Shown: piece after piece, positions 8,490 to 17,078 of the stretch
Numbering within the stretch: position 1 is the first letter of the stretch
Layout: each line of letters starts with the position of its first letter
DNA from: Chitinolyticbacter meiyuanensis
GTDB taxonomy: Bacteria; Pseudomonadota; Gammaproteobacteria; Burkholderiales; Chitinibacteraceae
Direction: 5' to 3'
Length of the DNA stretch: 64,000 nt
NCBI RefSeq assembly: GCF_008033135.1
Contig: NZ_CP041335.1
Span: 4,261,961-4,325,960 of the forward strand
The notes under the pieces: model-generated
The model's database searches: none
What the model was told of the DNA's origin: nothing
What the model saw: only the letters and a program-made list of their open reading frames with translations
Position numbers and translations under genes: made by a program

Positions 8490-9914
8490 TTATTCAACCA
8501 TCTGGATAAAATTTTTGAAATTGCTTTCCCAGTTCTTTTCCCAAAGCTCATCTCCAAGCCTTTCTTCTTCAGATTGATCAGCACTTTCCAACACTTCGAA
8601 TAATTCATCGATTGAGGAAAAACTAGAAAAAGGAAGTACCGGATATGCGAAGATAGACTTCGCTGTGCGCCAAGCTAAGATTTTCTTGCATAAGCCAACC
8701 GCATCAAACAGCCCTGTCGAAACTTCACTAATAACTATTTCTGCGCCAGATACAGCATCATATATCGTAGAGGAGTCATCTAAAGCGATAATATCTTCGT
8801 CATCAAAGGTCATTGAACTCACCCTTTGTCGCTCCAGCGGATGTGGTCGGATTAAAATGCGCAAACCTCTTTGCTTTGCGTAATCAATCATTGAATGCGC
8901 CAACTCAGCATACTTATTAAATTCTATGCCATCACTCAGGATAATGATGAATGGGCGCCCCCCTCGTCCTACCCCCCCCCCTTCGGGGCGAGCAGGATTG
9001 CCTACAGTAACCATTTTCACCGGAAGATTCACCTGGCTTTCCCACCATCGTCCGTAGCTGAGAAAATAATCGGGTAGCGCGCTTCGATAAACTTTTGATT
9101 GAAAAATGCGATCGCCAAAATTATACGCATCGTGTCCTCGGGAGATTGCGCCGTGTTGAAATTCTACGACACAAGCTCCTACTTCCCGTGCGGCATAAAT
9201 CAAAGGCATGAGCGGGCCGTAGCTAGCGCCACTTGCTAAAAGGAAAGAAGGTTGTATCGATTCCACCATATTGCGGTATAAAGCAAGGGCTGCAGGAAGC
9301 CCGCCAATTTTTCGCGCAACAAAGTGTTCGAAAGCCAATTTGCGATTGCTGGTTAAATTCCAACCTAAAATCCTTTGGGCTGCCGAACACGCTGCATTAA
9401 CAAGTTCAACAGTAGCAGCTTTTACGTTAGGTATTCTTGCCCTTAAGTGCCCGATGACTGCAATTCTTGCTTGGCTCGGCCCATGAAGTAAAACTCGAGA
9501 TTTGTGTCGCGGAAATGGCCACTTCCAATCATATTGCTCTAGCAGACAAACAGAGTTTCCGTCATAACAGTTTAGCAATGGATCTGAAAGTCGATTAAAA
9601 CGCCTGCCATCGATAAAGCGATCAGCTACAGAATCAGTTACGCACAATAAAGAGGCGCGCATTCCTGCATATTGTAGACCTATGTTCCACAGCTCGGCAC
9701 GAAATAGAGCAGAAGCTTTTTGAAAAGCAGATGGTCCATTCGAAACACTTGAAATTGCAGTTGAATAGACCAGATCAGATATAATTTCTCTGAAGAAAGC
9801 CACACGAACCAGCGGCCACAAAAGAAGCCCGGTACTGGGACAAAAAAAATCATCTAGAGGCGCTTCATCTTCTATGTTTAAAAGGTCTTGAAGCGTAAAA
9901 TTGTAATAAGGCAT
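8490..9914 (-). CDS. unrecognised surface-carbohydrate protein, GT-B-like, with an in-frame G10 tract
   Basis: I do not recognise the exact family of this 474-residue protein. The second half has features of GT-B enzymes that act on surface polymers: VEFQHGAISRGH near residue 260, then LPDYFLSYGRWW, a second Rossmann-like domain beginning FIIILSDGI, LIRPHPLE, and SEVSTGLFDAVGL near residue 415. EFQHG and RPHP-type motifs occur in capsule and polysialic acid type transferases. No signal peptide or membrane segment is evident. At residues 311-314, exactly between the two domains, the coding strand has ten consecutive G bases within EGGGVGRGG. That tract could slip. A role as transferase in the repeat unit is inferred from location only. 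Confidence 0.6.
   Translation of the reverse strand: MPYYNFTLQDLLNIEDEAPLDDFFCPSTGLLLWPLVRVAFFREIISDLVYSTAISSVSNGPSAFQKASALFRAELWNIGLQYAGMRASLLCVTDSVADRFIDGRRFNRLSDPLLNCYDGNSVCLLEQYDWKWPFPRHKSRVLLHGPSQARIAVIGHLRARIPNVKAATVELVNAACSAAQRILGWNLTSNRKLAFEHFVARKIGGLPAALALYRNMVESIQPSFLLASGASYGPLMPLIYAAREVGACVVEFQHGAISRGHDAYNFGDRIFQSKVYRSALPDYFLSYGRWWESQVNLPVKMVTVGNPARPEGGGVGRGGRPFIIILSDGIEFNKYAELAHSMIDYAKQRGLRILIRPHPLERQRVSSMTFDDEDIIALDDSSTIYDAVSGAEIVISEVSTGLFDAVGLCKKILAWRTAKSIFAYPVLPFSSFSSIDELFEVLESADQSEEERLGDELWEKNWESNFKNFIQMVE
8972..8981 (-). repeat. homopolymeric G10 tract inside a coding region
   Basis: The plus strand has ten C bases in a row, giving G10 in the coding strand of the GT-B-like gene at codons 311-314. 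A second G6 stretch follows within 20 bases. The surrounding gene is AT-rich, so the tract is out of character. Tracts of this length in surface polysaccharide genes often change length by slipped-strand mispairing. In the length given here the frame is open. Confidence 0.9.
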
Positions 9915-9928
9915 AAGTATTCAACGGG

Positions 9929-10570
9929 TTATATGCTTTCGACAAAACCCTTCAAAATGTCCAAGCCCAGCCCGCCGCTCTTTTCAGGGTGAAATTGCAT
10001 TCCATGGACGTTAGCTACACCTATCGCTGCCACAATTTCTTGCCCTTCATAGTTGTAAGTGGCAATCACATGATCAGGATTTTCCGGTAATGCACGGTAA
10101 GAATGCACCAAGTAAACTGATTTACCGTGTGTAGGGTGTAACCAAGTGGGTACGTTTACGCCAGAACAACGACAATCCAACTCCCTCCATCCTATAGATG
10201 GTATTCTCCGGACTTTGCCATCTGCCCGCTCAGCGGGAATAGGAACAACTTCCCCAGGAATCAGCCCAATACCCTCGTGCCTTCCGTGTTCTACTCCAAC
10301 CGACAGAAGCATCTGCATCCCCAAGCAGATCCCCAAAACCGGCTTTCCTGTTGACGCAAATTTCCTAATCGGGTCAATTAAGCCTGCTTGTTGCAGGCCT
10401 TGCATCCCATCGCCAAAAGCGCCAACACCTGGAATAACCAGCGCTGATGCGTATTCGAGGCGAGCGAAATCTACTCCAGTATAGATCCTCGTTGCACCAC
10501 AATAATCGAAAGCCCGCTCAACGCTAAATAGATTGCCAACGCCATAGTCAACAATATATATATCTTTCAT
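9929..10570 (-). CDS. hisH: HisH-type glutamine amidotransferase, module 2
   Basis: This 213-residue class I glutamine amidotransferase starts with IYIVDYGVGNLFSVERA. The nucleophile is in LGICLGMQM near residue 85 and the His/Glu pair in FHPEKSGGLG near residue 195. The triad appears complete. It is a second, clearly different copy from the hisH at 4263-4880. Its hisF-type partner ends 1 base upstream of its start, so the two are cotranscribed and probably form a complex. The order here, wbpG-type then hisF then hisH, differs from module 1, where hisH precedes hisF. Sugar amidation or amidination is the likely job; imidazole glycerol phosphate synthesis cannot be excluded by this subunit alone. 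Confidence 0.9.
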   Translation of the reverse strand: MKDIYIVDYGVGNLFSVERAFDYCGATRIYTGVDFARLEYASALVIPGVGAFGDGMQGLQQAGLIDPIRKFASTGKPVLGICLGMQMLLSVGVEHGRHEGIGLIPGEVVPIPAERADGKVRRIPSIGWRELDCRCSGVNVPTWLHPTHGKSVYLVHSYRALPENPDHVIATYNYEGQEIVAAIGVANVHGMQFHPEKSGGLGLDILKGFVESI

Positions 10571-10571
10571 A

Positions 10572-11342
10572 TTAAACTACCCTTACCTGCATTCCCAGTT
10601 CCCGGGCTTGTTCTCTGAGTACCCCAATTGTGGTCCGCCCATAATGTAGCGCATCTGCAAACGCCACAGCATTCGCTCCTGCCGCAAGCACGGCATCAAG
10701 ATGAGCTGGCTCGCCGTAACCGCCGCTTGCAATTACCGGTACATGTACTGCCTCAGAGACATCACGAACCAAATCGCAGTCAAAACCTTTGCGCGTCCCT
10801 TCTTGATCAATTGAAGTGACCAGCACTTCCCCCGCACCAAGCTCTACTGCCTTACGCACCCAATCAAGAGCATCGAGGCCCGAACCTTCTCGACCACAGT
10901 CGGTATAAACTTCCCATCGGCCCGAACGAAGCTTTTTTGCCTCAAGCGACAAAACCACGCACTGGGAGCCAAATCGGAGAGCTGACTCGGAAATCAATTC
11001 AGGGCGTTTGACCGCAGCAGTGTTAATTGCCACCTTATCAGCGCCGGCCCGAAGCAACTCTCTGACATCCTCAACACTCCGAACTCCCCCTCCAACGGTC
11101 ATCGGAACGAAAACCGACTTCGCCGCACGACGCACGATTTCAGTCAAATTGGAGCGACCATATAGACTAGCTACAATATCCATATATATGAGCTCATCAG
11201 CCCCTTGTTGGTAATAGCGCTCGGCGTATTCTTGTGGATCTCCGATAATGCGCAAACCTTCAAGATGCACGCCCTTTATTAGGTTTTCGCCCTTAACGTC
11301 CAATCTACCTATCAAGCGTACGTTTCTATCCTGAATACTCAT
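10572..11342 (-). CDS. hisF: HisF-type subunit, module 2, with altered second catalytic Asp
   Basis: The 256-residue TIM-barrel protein resembles HisF. The first catalytic Asp is present (LIGRLDVKGENLIKG), but the second, Asp130 of Thermotoga HisF in VVAIDAKR, is replaced in VVLSLEAKK, where Glu stands at the position. Arg5 of the HisH interface is kept. This is the reverse of the change in the module 1 copy, which lost the first Asp. The protein should guide ammonia from HisH to a WbpG-type partner. It is followed after 1 base by hisH and preceded, after a 167-base gap, by the PP-loop amidotransferase gene. Confidence 0.88.
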   Translation of the reverse strand: MSIQDRNVRLIGRLDVKGENLIKGVHLEGLRIIGDPQEYAERYYQQGADELIYMDIVASLYGRSNLTEIVRRAAKSVFVPMTVGGGVRSVEDVRELLRAGADKVAINTAAVKRPELISESALRFGSQCVVLSLEAKKLRSGRWEVYTDCGREGSGLDALDWVRKAVELGAGEVLVTSIDQEGTRKGFDCDLVRDVSEAVHVPVIASGGYGEPAHLDAVLAAGANAVAFADALHYGRTTIGVLREQARELGMQVRVV

Positions 11343-11509
11343 TCTTTTTGAATCTCATCATGCGCGACGATATTAATCGCTTCAGGTGCTAAGCATGTGG
11401 CTCAGAATAGGCCAAGCAAATACCTTGATCCGTGCCGGCCCAACCGCTGGGTTATTAAACCCAAGATGCGTGACTGCGAAACCTACGCGCCCTCGCCAAA
11501 CAGGTGGAT

Positions 11510-12802
11510 TTACTCCGGCTTGAAGCGCAGCTTCCATTCACCATCGACGACATGCCACAAATGGGGTGAACGGAATTTATCACACGTCGCCAGAAACTCC
11601 TCTCGGCTCATGCCAATATAATCCAAAAATTCCTTTTCATAGCGCTCAGGATATTCGCCTTCAAACCGGTTCATCAGAGCAACCCCTTCTTCCCTGGTAA
11701 TGTGGTGATTGCGAATTTCCTGCGCTGAATCCATCATGGCGCGTCCCACACCAAATTTAATCCAACGCGTAAAATAGAAGAACCCATCAACTTTATCGTC
11801 CAGACTATTGTATTTTGAATACGTGCCTTCCGTACGAACGGGATTTGCTTCAAAACCGGTATGCTCGACAGCATAATAATAGGCTTCTTGCGGAACCCAT
11901 TTTTTATAATAACCCAGATATTTAAAATCAATACCCTTCTTATGCAACACCTCTGGATCCATTGGAAGATAGCTCATCAGATCAACCAATGGAACGCCTT
12001 CATCGAGGTACTCGCCAATTGCTTTTCCACCAAGGAAAACGTCTCGCACATCTTTCCCGGCCAAGTAGTCCAAGGAAAACCCTTCACTCTCCACCTTTGC
12101 ATCTTTTCCGGCGTAAGAAGATGTTTTGTGGGATATCTTTTCGCCATACTCACCCGGCATTTCACCATAGAAAATCAATGGGATATTAAAGCGCGCAGCC
12201 ATTTTCGCAACAAATGTTTTCTGTCCGAGAATGAACGGTTGAAATGGATGCAACAAGTTGATCGTTGCGTTGCGCGTCAACAACCGGTGGATCTTGCCAT
12301 TAGGCGTATATAGATAATTATCAAAACCGCCAACGTGGAGCCAATTCTGGAAATTTTTCCACCCAATATCGGTATACAGATGAGGAGACCACGTTACCGT
12401 CAACGGGTTCATATTGTACTTATACTTCAAGAGGTGTGACTGCATGGCGCTATCCTTACCGCCACTACCCCCCACGATACAATCATAACTACCATCATTC
12501 TTGCGATATTGATCGCACAGCTCAATCAACTCGCGTTCACGCTCTTCCCAGTCGATCTCTCCGGTCTCTTTGAGCTCATTAAAATTACATGCGTGACAGA
12601 CTCCATTTCCGTCGAAAGACATAGTCGTCTTTCTGGAGTCTTTGTTATGTGCATATTCATTGCTAGACATGGGCTGCTGGTTTGACATATTGCATTTTTT
12701 GCAAAAACGAACATCCCGTGGCAAGCCATACAGTACCTCCAACCCTTCTTGAGGCTTGTTGTAACGGGAAATATCAACAGAAGCGCTAGGACCGATTTTC
12801 AT
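11510..12802 (-). CDS. N-acetyl sugar amidotransferase (WbpG/PtmG-like), module 2
   Basis: The 430-residue PP-loop protein is about 50 residues longer than the module 1 enzyme. It has SGGKDS at residues 113-118 and cysteine pairs at 34/37 (CKKC) and 69/72 (CHAC), consistent with a zinc site and ATP-dependent sugar amidation. The long N-terminus between the two cysteine pairs (NEYAHNKDSRKTTM) is characteristic of the second subgroup of these enzymes, found with nonulosonate genes such as ptmG of Campylobacter. Nonulosonic acid synthases are not in this window, so the substrate remains open. It follows the CBS-nucleotidyltransferase by 24 bases and precedes hisF and hisH. Confidence 0.85.
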   Translation of the reverse strand: MKIGPSASVDISRYNKPQEGLEVLYGLPRDVRFCKKCNMSNQQPMSSNEYAHNKDSRKTTMSFDGNGVCHACNFNELKETGEIDWEERERELIELCDQYRKNDGSYDCIVGGSGGKDSAMQSHLLKYKYNMNPLTVTWSPHLYTDIGWKNFQNWLHVGGFDNYLYTPNGKIHRLLTRNATINLLHPFQPFILGQKTFVAKMAARFNIPLIFYGEMPGEYGEKISHKTSSYAGKDAKVESEGFSLDYLAGKDVRDVFLGGKAIGEYLDEGVPLVDLMSYLPMDPEVLHKKGIDFKYLGYYKKWVPQEAYYYAVEHTGFEANPVRTEGTYSKYNSLDDKVDGFFYFTRWIKFGVGRAMMDSAQEIRNHHITREEGVALMNRFEGEYPERYEKEFLDYIGMSREEFLATCDKFRSPHLWHVVDGEWKLRFKPE

Positions 12803-12826
12803 ATGTATTACTCCAATTATACTGTA

Positions 12827-13891
12827 TCAATGCTTTTGTCGACGTGCAGTTGCCAGATCATCGGGCCGTCCTACATCTAGCCAAGGTTCGTGCATGGGGT
12901 AAACGATCGTTTTTTCATCCGCAGCCTTCATATTGCTAAACAGCGTAGGCATATCGCAATGCTCCCCAGGCACTATATATTCGAGCGCAACGGGGCTTAG
13001 TACATAAATTCCTGCGTTGATATGGCTGCGATATACAGGCTTTTCCTCAAATCCAACCAACTCCACACCATTAGTCTTTACGACTCCGAACGGGTTTTGG
13101 ATTTCATATTGACGAACCGCCATTGAGCCAGCAGCTTGATGGCGAAGATGAAACTCGACCATTTCTCCGTAATTTACATCGGAGAGCACGTCGCCATTTG
13201 ACACCAAAAAAGGCTCGTCGGGCTTTTGCGGGAGAAGACCAAGCGCTCCAGCGGTACCCAGTGGGGACTGCTCGCGAAGATATTCAATCTCGATGCCCCA
13301 AGCAGCGCCGTCCCCGAAATACTCTTCCACCATGTGCGCCAAATAGTGAACCGCGATTATAAATCTCCGAAAACCGTTTACCTTCGCCCGCATGAGAATA
13401 TGTTCGAGCATTGGCTTTCCACCGACCTCTAGCATCGGTTTGGGGCAGTTCTCAGTATGAGGCCGCAGGCGGGTCCCCTTCCCTCCAGCCATGACTACCA
13501 TTAAATTGGATCGCCCTGCGGGCGTCAGGATTTCATCCCAAATATGTAGCCCAACGACATGATGATTGGCATCAACAACCGGCAATTGATGGATTCGATT
13601 GATCTGCATCAACTGCAGCACCAGTTCCCGACCCATCTCCAAAGGCGCAACCAAGGGTTGCTTGTGGAAAATACTATCGACAGCACTAGTCAGGCCCATT
13701 CCCCGCAGCATCGCTCTACGAATATCACCGTCAGTCAACGTGCCGATAAGCCGTAGATCAGTGTCGATCACAAGCACTATTTGCAACCCTGACTGATCCA
13801 AGCAACGAATTGCGTCTTCGATGGTAGACCCCAAGCCGAGCAGCGTCCGGCGCCAATCCGGCAGACCATCCATTGCATCGATCATATCCAC
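12827..13891 (-). CDS. CBS-domain sugar nucleotidyltransferase (PtmE-like)
   Basis: The 354-residue protein has two tandem CBS domains (about residues 10-125; for example LIGTLTDGDIRRAML and HVVGLHIWDEIL) followed by a nucleotidyltransferase domain that starts MVVMAGGKGTRLRPHT near 132. FLVSNGDVLSD carries the metal-binding Asp, and the end reads EPWLDVGRPDDL. This CBS-NTP transferase fusion is the architecture of PtmE, the glucosamine-1-phosphate guanylyltransferase of the Campylobacter GDP-legionaminate pathway. The legionaminate genes are absent here, so the sugar is unknown. A GTG start is taken because a GGAG site lies 7 bases before it; an in-frame ATG two codons later is possible. Confidence 0.85.
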   Translation of the reverse strand: MDMIDAMDGLPDWRRTLLGLGSTIEDAIRCLDQSGLQIVLVIDTDLRLIGTLTDGDIRRAMLRGMGLTSAVDSIFHKQPLVAPLEMGRELVLQLMQINRIHQLPVVDANHHVVGLHIWDEILTPAGRSNLMVVMAGGKGTRLRPHTENCPKPMLEVGGKPMLEHILMRAKVNGFRRFIIAVHYLAHMVEEYFGDGAAWGIEIEYLREQSPLGTAGALGLLPQKPDEPFLVSNGDVLSDVNYGEMVEFHLRHQAAGSMAVRQYEIQNPFGVVKTNGVELVGFEEKPVYRSHINAGIYVLSPVALEYIVPGEHCDMPTLFSNMKAADEKTIVYPMHEPWLDVGRPDDLATARRQKH

Positions 13892-14005
13892 TATTCACTC
13901 CACTCATCGAATCAATAAAACCACATTATCTGCACCAACAGGCCTTTGAAGAAACTCACAAAAGCAGCGTCAGACTAATTACCTGCTTGTAATTAGCGTG
14001 GACAT

Positions 14006-15283
14006 TTAGACCTCGCCATGCAAACGAAATACGCACCCCCAAGGAAGAGGATAGACGCGCCAACTCACAACCCAAGCCAACAAAAAAAGACTTGCCTGAC
14101 CAATAAGGTATCCTATCGCTACACCTTCCAATCCCCATCGCGTGCAAAAAAAATACATGGCAAGCAAACTCAATCCACCGGAGCATAAAGTGATGGTCGC
14201 GAGTTTGCCATTTTGGCTGCTAAAGAAATATAAATTGGCAATGGCATAGTACATGCCCAGAGCACTACCGGCAGCACAAAAATAAGGCAACACGACTCTA
14301 GCCTTTTCAAAGCCTGAACCTACCACATCTGTAAATATTATATTCAAAAAAAACCAAAATAATATCGCTGCGGCCGGAAAGAAAACAAACGCGCCGTATA
14401 TACCCTTTACAACTTGCTGTTTGGACATAACGCTATCTTCAGCCAATTTTCTATACAACCAGGGCCCATAGGCTTTCACAAATGCATCAGCAAGCAGCCC
14501 GAAAGCCGCCCCGAATTGAAGCCCTAACGCATAATATGCAACATCACTTGGACCGAGCTGATGGGCAATAAAAATTTGCCCTGCAGATGCGATCGCGATC
14601 GCGCCCAATGCATGTGGCAATAAAGGGACCCCAAATGACAAGCAATCCCGAACCAACTCACCATACCGACTCCATTTAACTGACAAATATCCAGACCGAG
14701 TCAATATCGCCAACGTGATGCCAGCAGCCCCCAGGTATCCCAGAAAATGGCCCCACGCACGAGCAGTCCAACTGCCATTCAGAAGTTGTAAAAATGCAAG
14801 GGTGGCCAAGGCCACCGCCAATGATGCACCAACCTGAACAACAGCATAAATCCTTGCCTGTTCTTGTGCCTGAAGAAGCGCAAGCCCCACAAATACAAAT
14901 GATTGAACGAACGCCGCAGCCACAGCCAAACGGATCCAGCCTTGGCTTAAAACGCCGGGCACCAAATACCGTCCTAATACTTCATTCAAAAATAGAATAC
15001 CTACCGCCAGACCAACATTTACAACGAGAACAATCCCTATCAATCGAGCCAAATCTGCTTTGGATTGAGTAAAGTAACGGACAGAAATCAGCCCGTGCAA
15101 GCTGAGCCCCACCATTGGCACCAGTATCGAAACTGCAACCAAGTAAAGTGCAGCAAGTCCATAATTCGCAGGCCCCATTGCTCTGGTTACAATCGGGATA
15201 AGCCCGAACTGCACCACCGCATTCAGCAAATTGGCAAACAGGTAAATAGCTGCATTGCCAACCGACCTCCTTGTCGAATTCAT
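14006..15283 (-). CDS. wzx: O-antigen flippase (Wzx, polysaccharide transporter family)
   Basis: The 425-residue integral membrane protein has about twelve predicted membrane segments. It begins with RSVGNAAIYLFANLLNAVVQ and IVTRAMGPANYGLAALY, which match the first two helices of MATE/MOP-fold polysaccharide exporters. Wzx moves the undecaprenyl-diphosphate-linked repeat unit across the inner membrane, for use by Wzy and Wzz. The ATG begins 8 bases after the wbpE stop; a TTG four codons earlier would overlap that gene. A 114-base gap separates its end from the CBS-nucleotidyltransferase and contains nothing I can name. Confidence 0.88.
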   Translation of the reverse strand: MNSTRRSVGNAAIYLFANLLNAVVQFGLIPIVTRAMGPANYGLAALYLVAVSILVPMVGLSLHGLISVRYFTQSKADLARLIGIVLVVNVGLAVGILFLNEVLGRYLVPGVLSQGWIRLAVAAAFVQSFVFVGLALLQAQEQARIYAVVQVGASLAVALATLAFLQLLNGSWTARAWGHFLGYLGAAGITLAILTRSGYLSVKWSRYGELVRDCLSFGVPLLPHALGAIAIASAGQIFIAHQLGPSDVAYYALGLQFGAAFGLLADAFVKAYGPWLYRKLAEDSVMSKQQVVKGIYGAFVFFPAAAILFWFFLNIIFTDVVGSGFEKARVVLPYFCAAGSALGMYYAIANLYFFSSQNGKLATITLCSGGLSLLAMYFFCTRWGLEGVAIGYLIGQASLFLLAWVVSWRVYPLPWGCVFRLHGEV

Positions 15284-15291
15284 AACGCTAC

Positions 15292-16410
15292 TCAAGTAGC
15301 AGCGGGTATTGACCGAGCAGCCTTCGCTAACTCCAAGACCACGCGAGTCATATCGTCCTGAGTAAGATCAGGACTCATTGGAAGGCTCATCACCTTCCCT
15401 GCTATGGTTTCAGCAATAGGAAAACTCGCCTGCGCCGGATCAAAATAGGCTGGTTGCTGATGCATCGGTCTTGGATAGTGGATTGCCGTCGGTATACCAG
15501 CAGTCTTAAGAGCCGATTGGATATGCTCACGCTGCGCTACCATCACCGTGTACTGCGCCCAAATGCATTCGCGATCATCGCGAACGGTTAATAGGCCTAC
15601 GGTATTGGCACAATGCGCTTCAATCAAGCTCGCGTACATGTCGCCGAGTTGCTTGCGCCGTTCGATTTCCCAACCAAAACGTTCAAGCTTTCCAAGTACA
15701 ACAGCACATTGAAGCGTGTCCATTCTGCCGCCAACGCCGACTCGGGTATGGAAGTAACGTTTACTCTGCCCGTGCACACGTATTTCCCGACATGCCTGCG
15801 CTAAAGCATCGTCATTGGTAAACAGCGCCCCTCCGTCTCCGTAGCACCCTAACGGCTTACTCGGGAAAAAGCTGGTGCACCCAACGGTTGACAAATTACA
15901 GCTTGCTTTACCTTTGTACGTTGCGCCAAAGCTTTGGGCAGCATCTTCAATAACCGGAATATCACCGTGTTTTTTGGCAACAGCATTGATTTCATCCATG
16001 TCAGCTACTTGCCCATATAAACTGACAGGAATGATGGCTTTAGTTCGGGGACTGATCGCAGCTTCAATATGCTTGACATCGATATTGCAGGTATCATGTT
16101 CGATATCAACAAATATCGGACGAGCACCTAACAATGCGATAACTTCAATTGTAGCAGCGAAGGTAAAGGGTGTAGTAATTACTTCGTCACCAGGCTTGAC
16201 ATCAAGCGCCATCAATGCAATCAATAATGCCTCGGTTCCACTTGCAACCGTTACGCAATGCTTAGCGCCCGTAAGAGTTGCGAGAGCCACTTCCAGCTCC
16301 TGCACTTCCGGACCCATAATGTATTGGCCGTGGTTCAGCACCCGATGAATTCTGTCGTCGATTTGCTGCTTGAGCGCATGATATTGCGACTTAAGATCTA
16401 TAAAATCCAT
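15292..16410 (-). CDS. wbpE: UDP-2-acetamido-3-keto-glucuronate aminotransferase, WbpE type
   Basis: The 372-residue protein is a DegT/DnrJ/EryC1 family PLP aminotransferase. The PLP Lys is in SFFPSKPLGCYGDGG near residue 185, PVIEDAAQSFGATY precedes it, and VASGTEALLIAL lies near residue 56. The opening MDFIDLKSQYHALKQQID is typical of WbpE/WlbC. WbpE transfers an amino group from glutamate to C3 of the 3-keto sugar made by WbpB, giving UDP-GlcNAc(3NH2)A. The genes for the preceding and following steps, wbpA, wbpB and wbpD, lie immediately upstream in the same operon. Confidence 0.92.
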   Translation of the reverse strand: MDFIDLKSQYHALKQQIDDRIHRVLNHGQYIMGPEVQELEVALATLTGAKHCVTVASGTEALLIALMALDVKPGDEVITTPFTFAATIEVIALLGARPIFVDIEHDTCNIDVKHIEAAISPRTKAIIPVSLYGQVADMDEINAVAKKHGDIPVIEDAAQSFGATYKGKASCNLSTVGCTSFFPSKPLGCYGDGGALFTNDDALAQACREIRVHGQSKRYFHTRVGVGGRMDTLQCAVVLGKLERFGWEIERRKQLGDMYASLIEAHCANTVGLLTVRDDRECIWAQYTVMVAQREHIQSALKTAGIPTAIHYPRPMHQQPAYFDPAQASFPIAETIAGKVMSLPMSPDLTQDDMTRVVLELAKAARSIPAAT

Positions 16411-16423
16411 TAAATTAAAATCC

Positions 16424-17029
16424 TTACATCGCCGAGGGCATCCACCCCATTAATCCGCTGCGAAGCGCATATACGTCGCCAGTATGTGGGCATGTATAGT
16501 CACCATCGCCCTCCAGAGGCAGCGGAATTCGCTCACCAAAACGTCCCATCCACCCAATTTGTCGTGCCGGCACGCCGACCATGAGAGCGTATTCCGGCAC
16601 ATCCGAGTTAACTACCGCGCCAGCGCCGATAAAGGCATAAGCGCCAATGGTAATTCCACATACCACGGTGCTATTTGCACCAAGCGTGGCCCCCTGCCGA
16701 ACCAAGGTACGACGATACTCGCCCCTTCTATTTACGGCGCTTCTCGGGTTATAAACATTGGTAAATACCATGCTGGGACCGCAAAAAACGTCGTTTTCCA
16801 GTGTCACCGCGTCATAAATACTTACGTTGTTTTGCACTTTGCAGTTAGAACCAATAACGACATCGTTACCAACGAATACGTTCTGTCCAAAGGAGCAGCC
16901 ATCCCCTATCTTGGCCTGGGCGCAGATATGAGTCCAATGCCAAATACGCACTCCATCACCAACGCTGGCCCCTGCATCCACTATCGCGGTTGGGTGAATC
17001 ATAGTATCCGCCACAGAACCTCCAGACAT
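16424..17029 (-). CDS. wbpD: UDP-2-acetamido-3-amino-glucuronate N-acetyltransferase, WbpD type
   Basis: The 201-residue left-handed beta-helix acetyltransferase has hexapeptide repeats from about residue 10 (IHPTAIVDAGASVGDGVRIW) to 150 (AFIGAGAVVNSDV). The HWTHICAQAKIGDGCSFGQN segment matches the WbpD/WlbB family, and the ending VGVPARQIGWMGRFGERI is also typical. WbpD uses acetyl-CoA to acetylate the 3-amino group and yield UDP-GlcNAc(3NAc)A. The ATG at 17029 is chosen with AAGAG about 10 bases upstream; an internal ATG nine codons later is an alternative. It lies between wbpB and wbpE. Confidence 0.9.
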   Translation of the reverse strand: MSGGSVADTMIHPTAIVDAGASVGDGVRIWHWTHICAQAKIGDGCSFGQNVFVGNDVVIGSNCKVQNNVSIYDAVTLENDVFCGPSMVFTNVYNPRSAVNRRGEYRRTLVRQGATLGANSTVVCGITIGAYAFIGAGAVVNSDVPEYALMVGVPARQIGWMGRFGERIPLPLEGDGDYTCPHTGDVYALRSGLMGWMPSAM

Positions 17030-17078
17030 AATTGAACACTCTTGAATAAACAGTCGTGAACGTCGACTAAGTGCAGGT

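Noticed and set aside
3465..11342. Histidine biosynthesis genes hisH and hisF.
   Set aside because: Each HisF-like protein lacks one catalytic Asp, each sits with a WbpG-type enzyme, and no other his gene is nearby.
12827..12850. A legionaminic acid pathway in this locus.
   Set aside because: Only the CBS-nucleotidyltransferase and an amidotransferase fit; no synthase, CMP transferase or dehydratase of that pathway is in the window.
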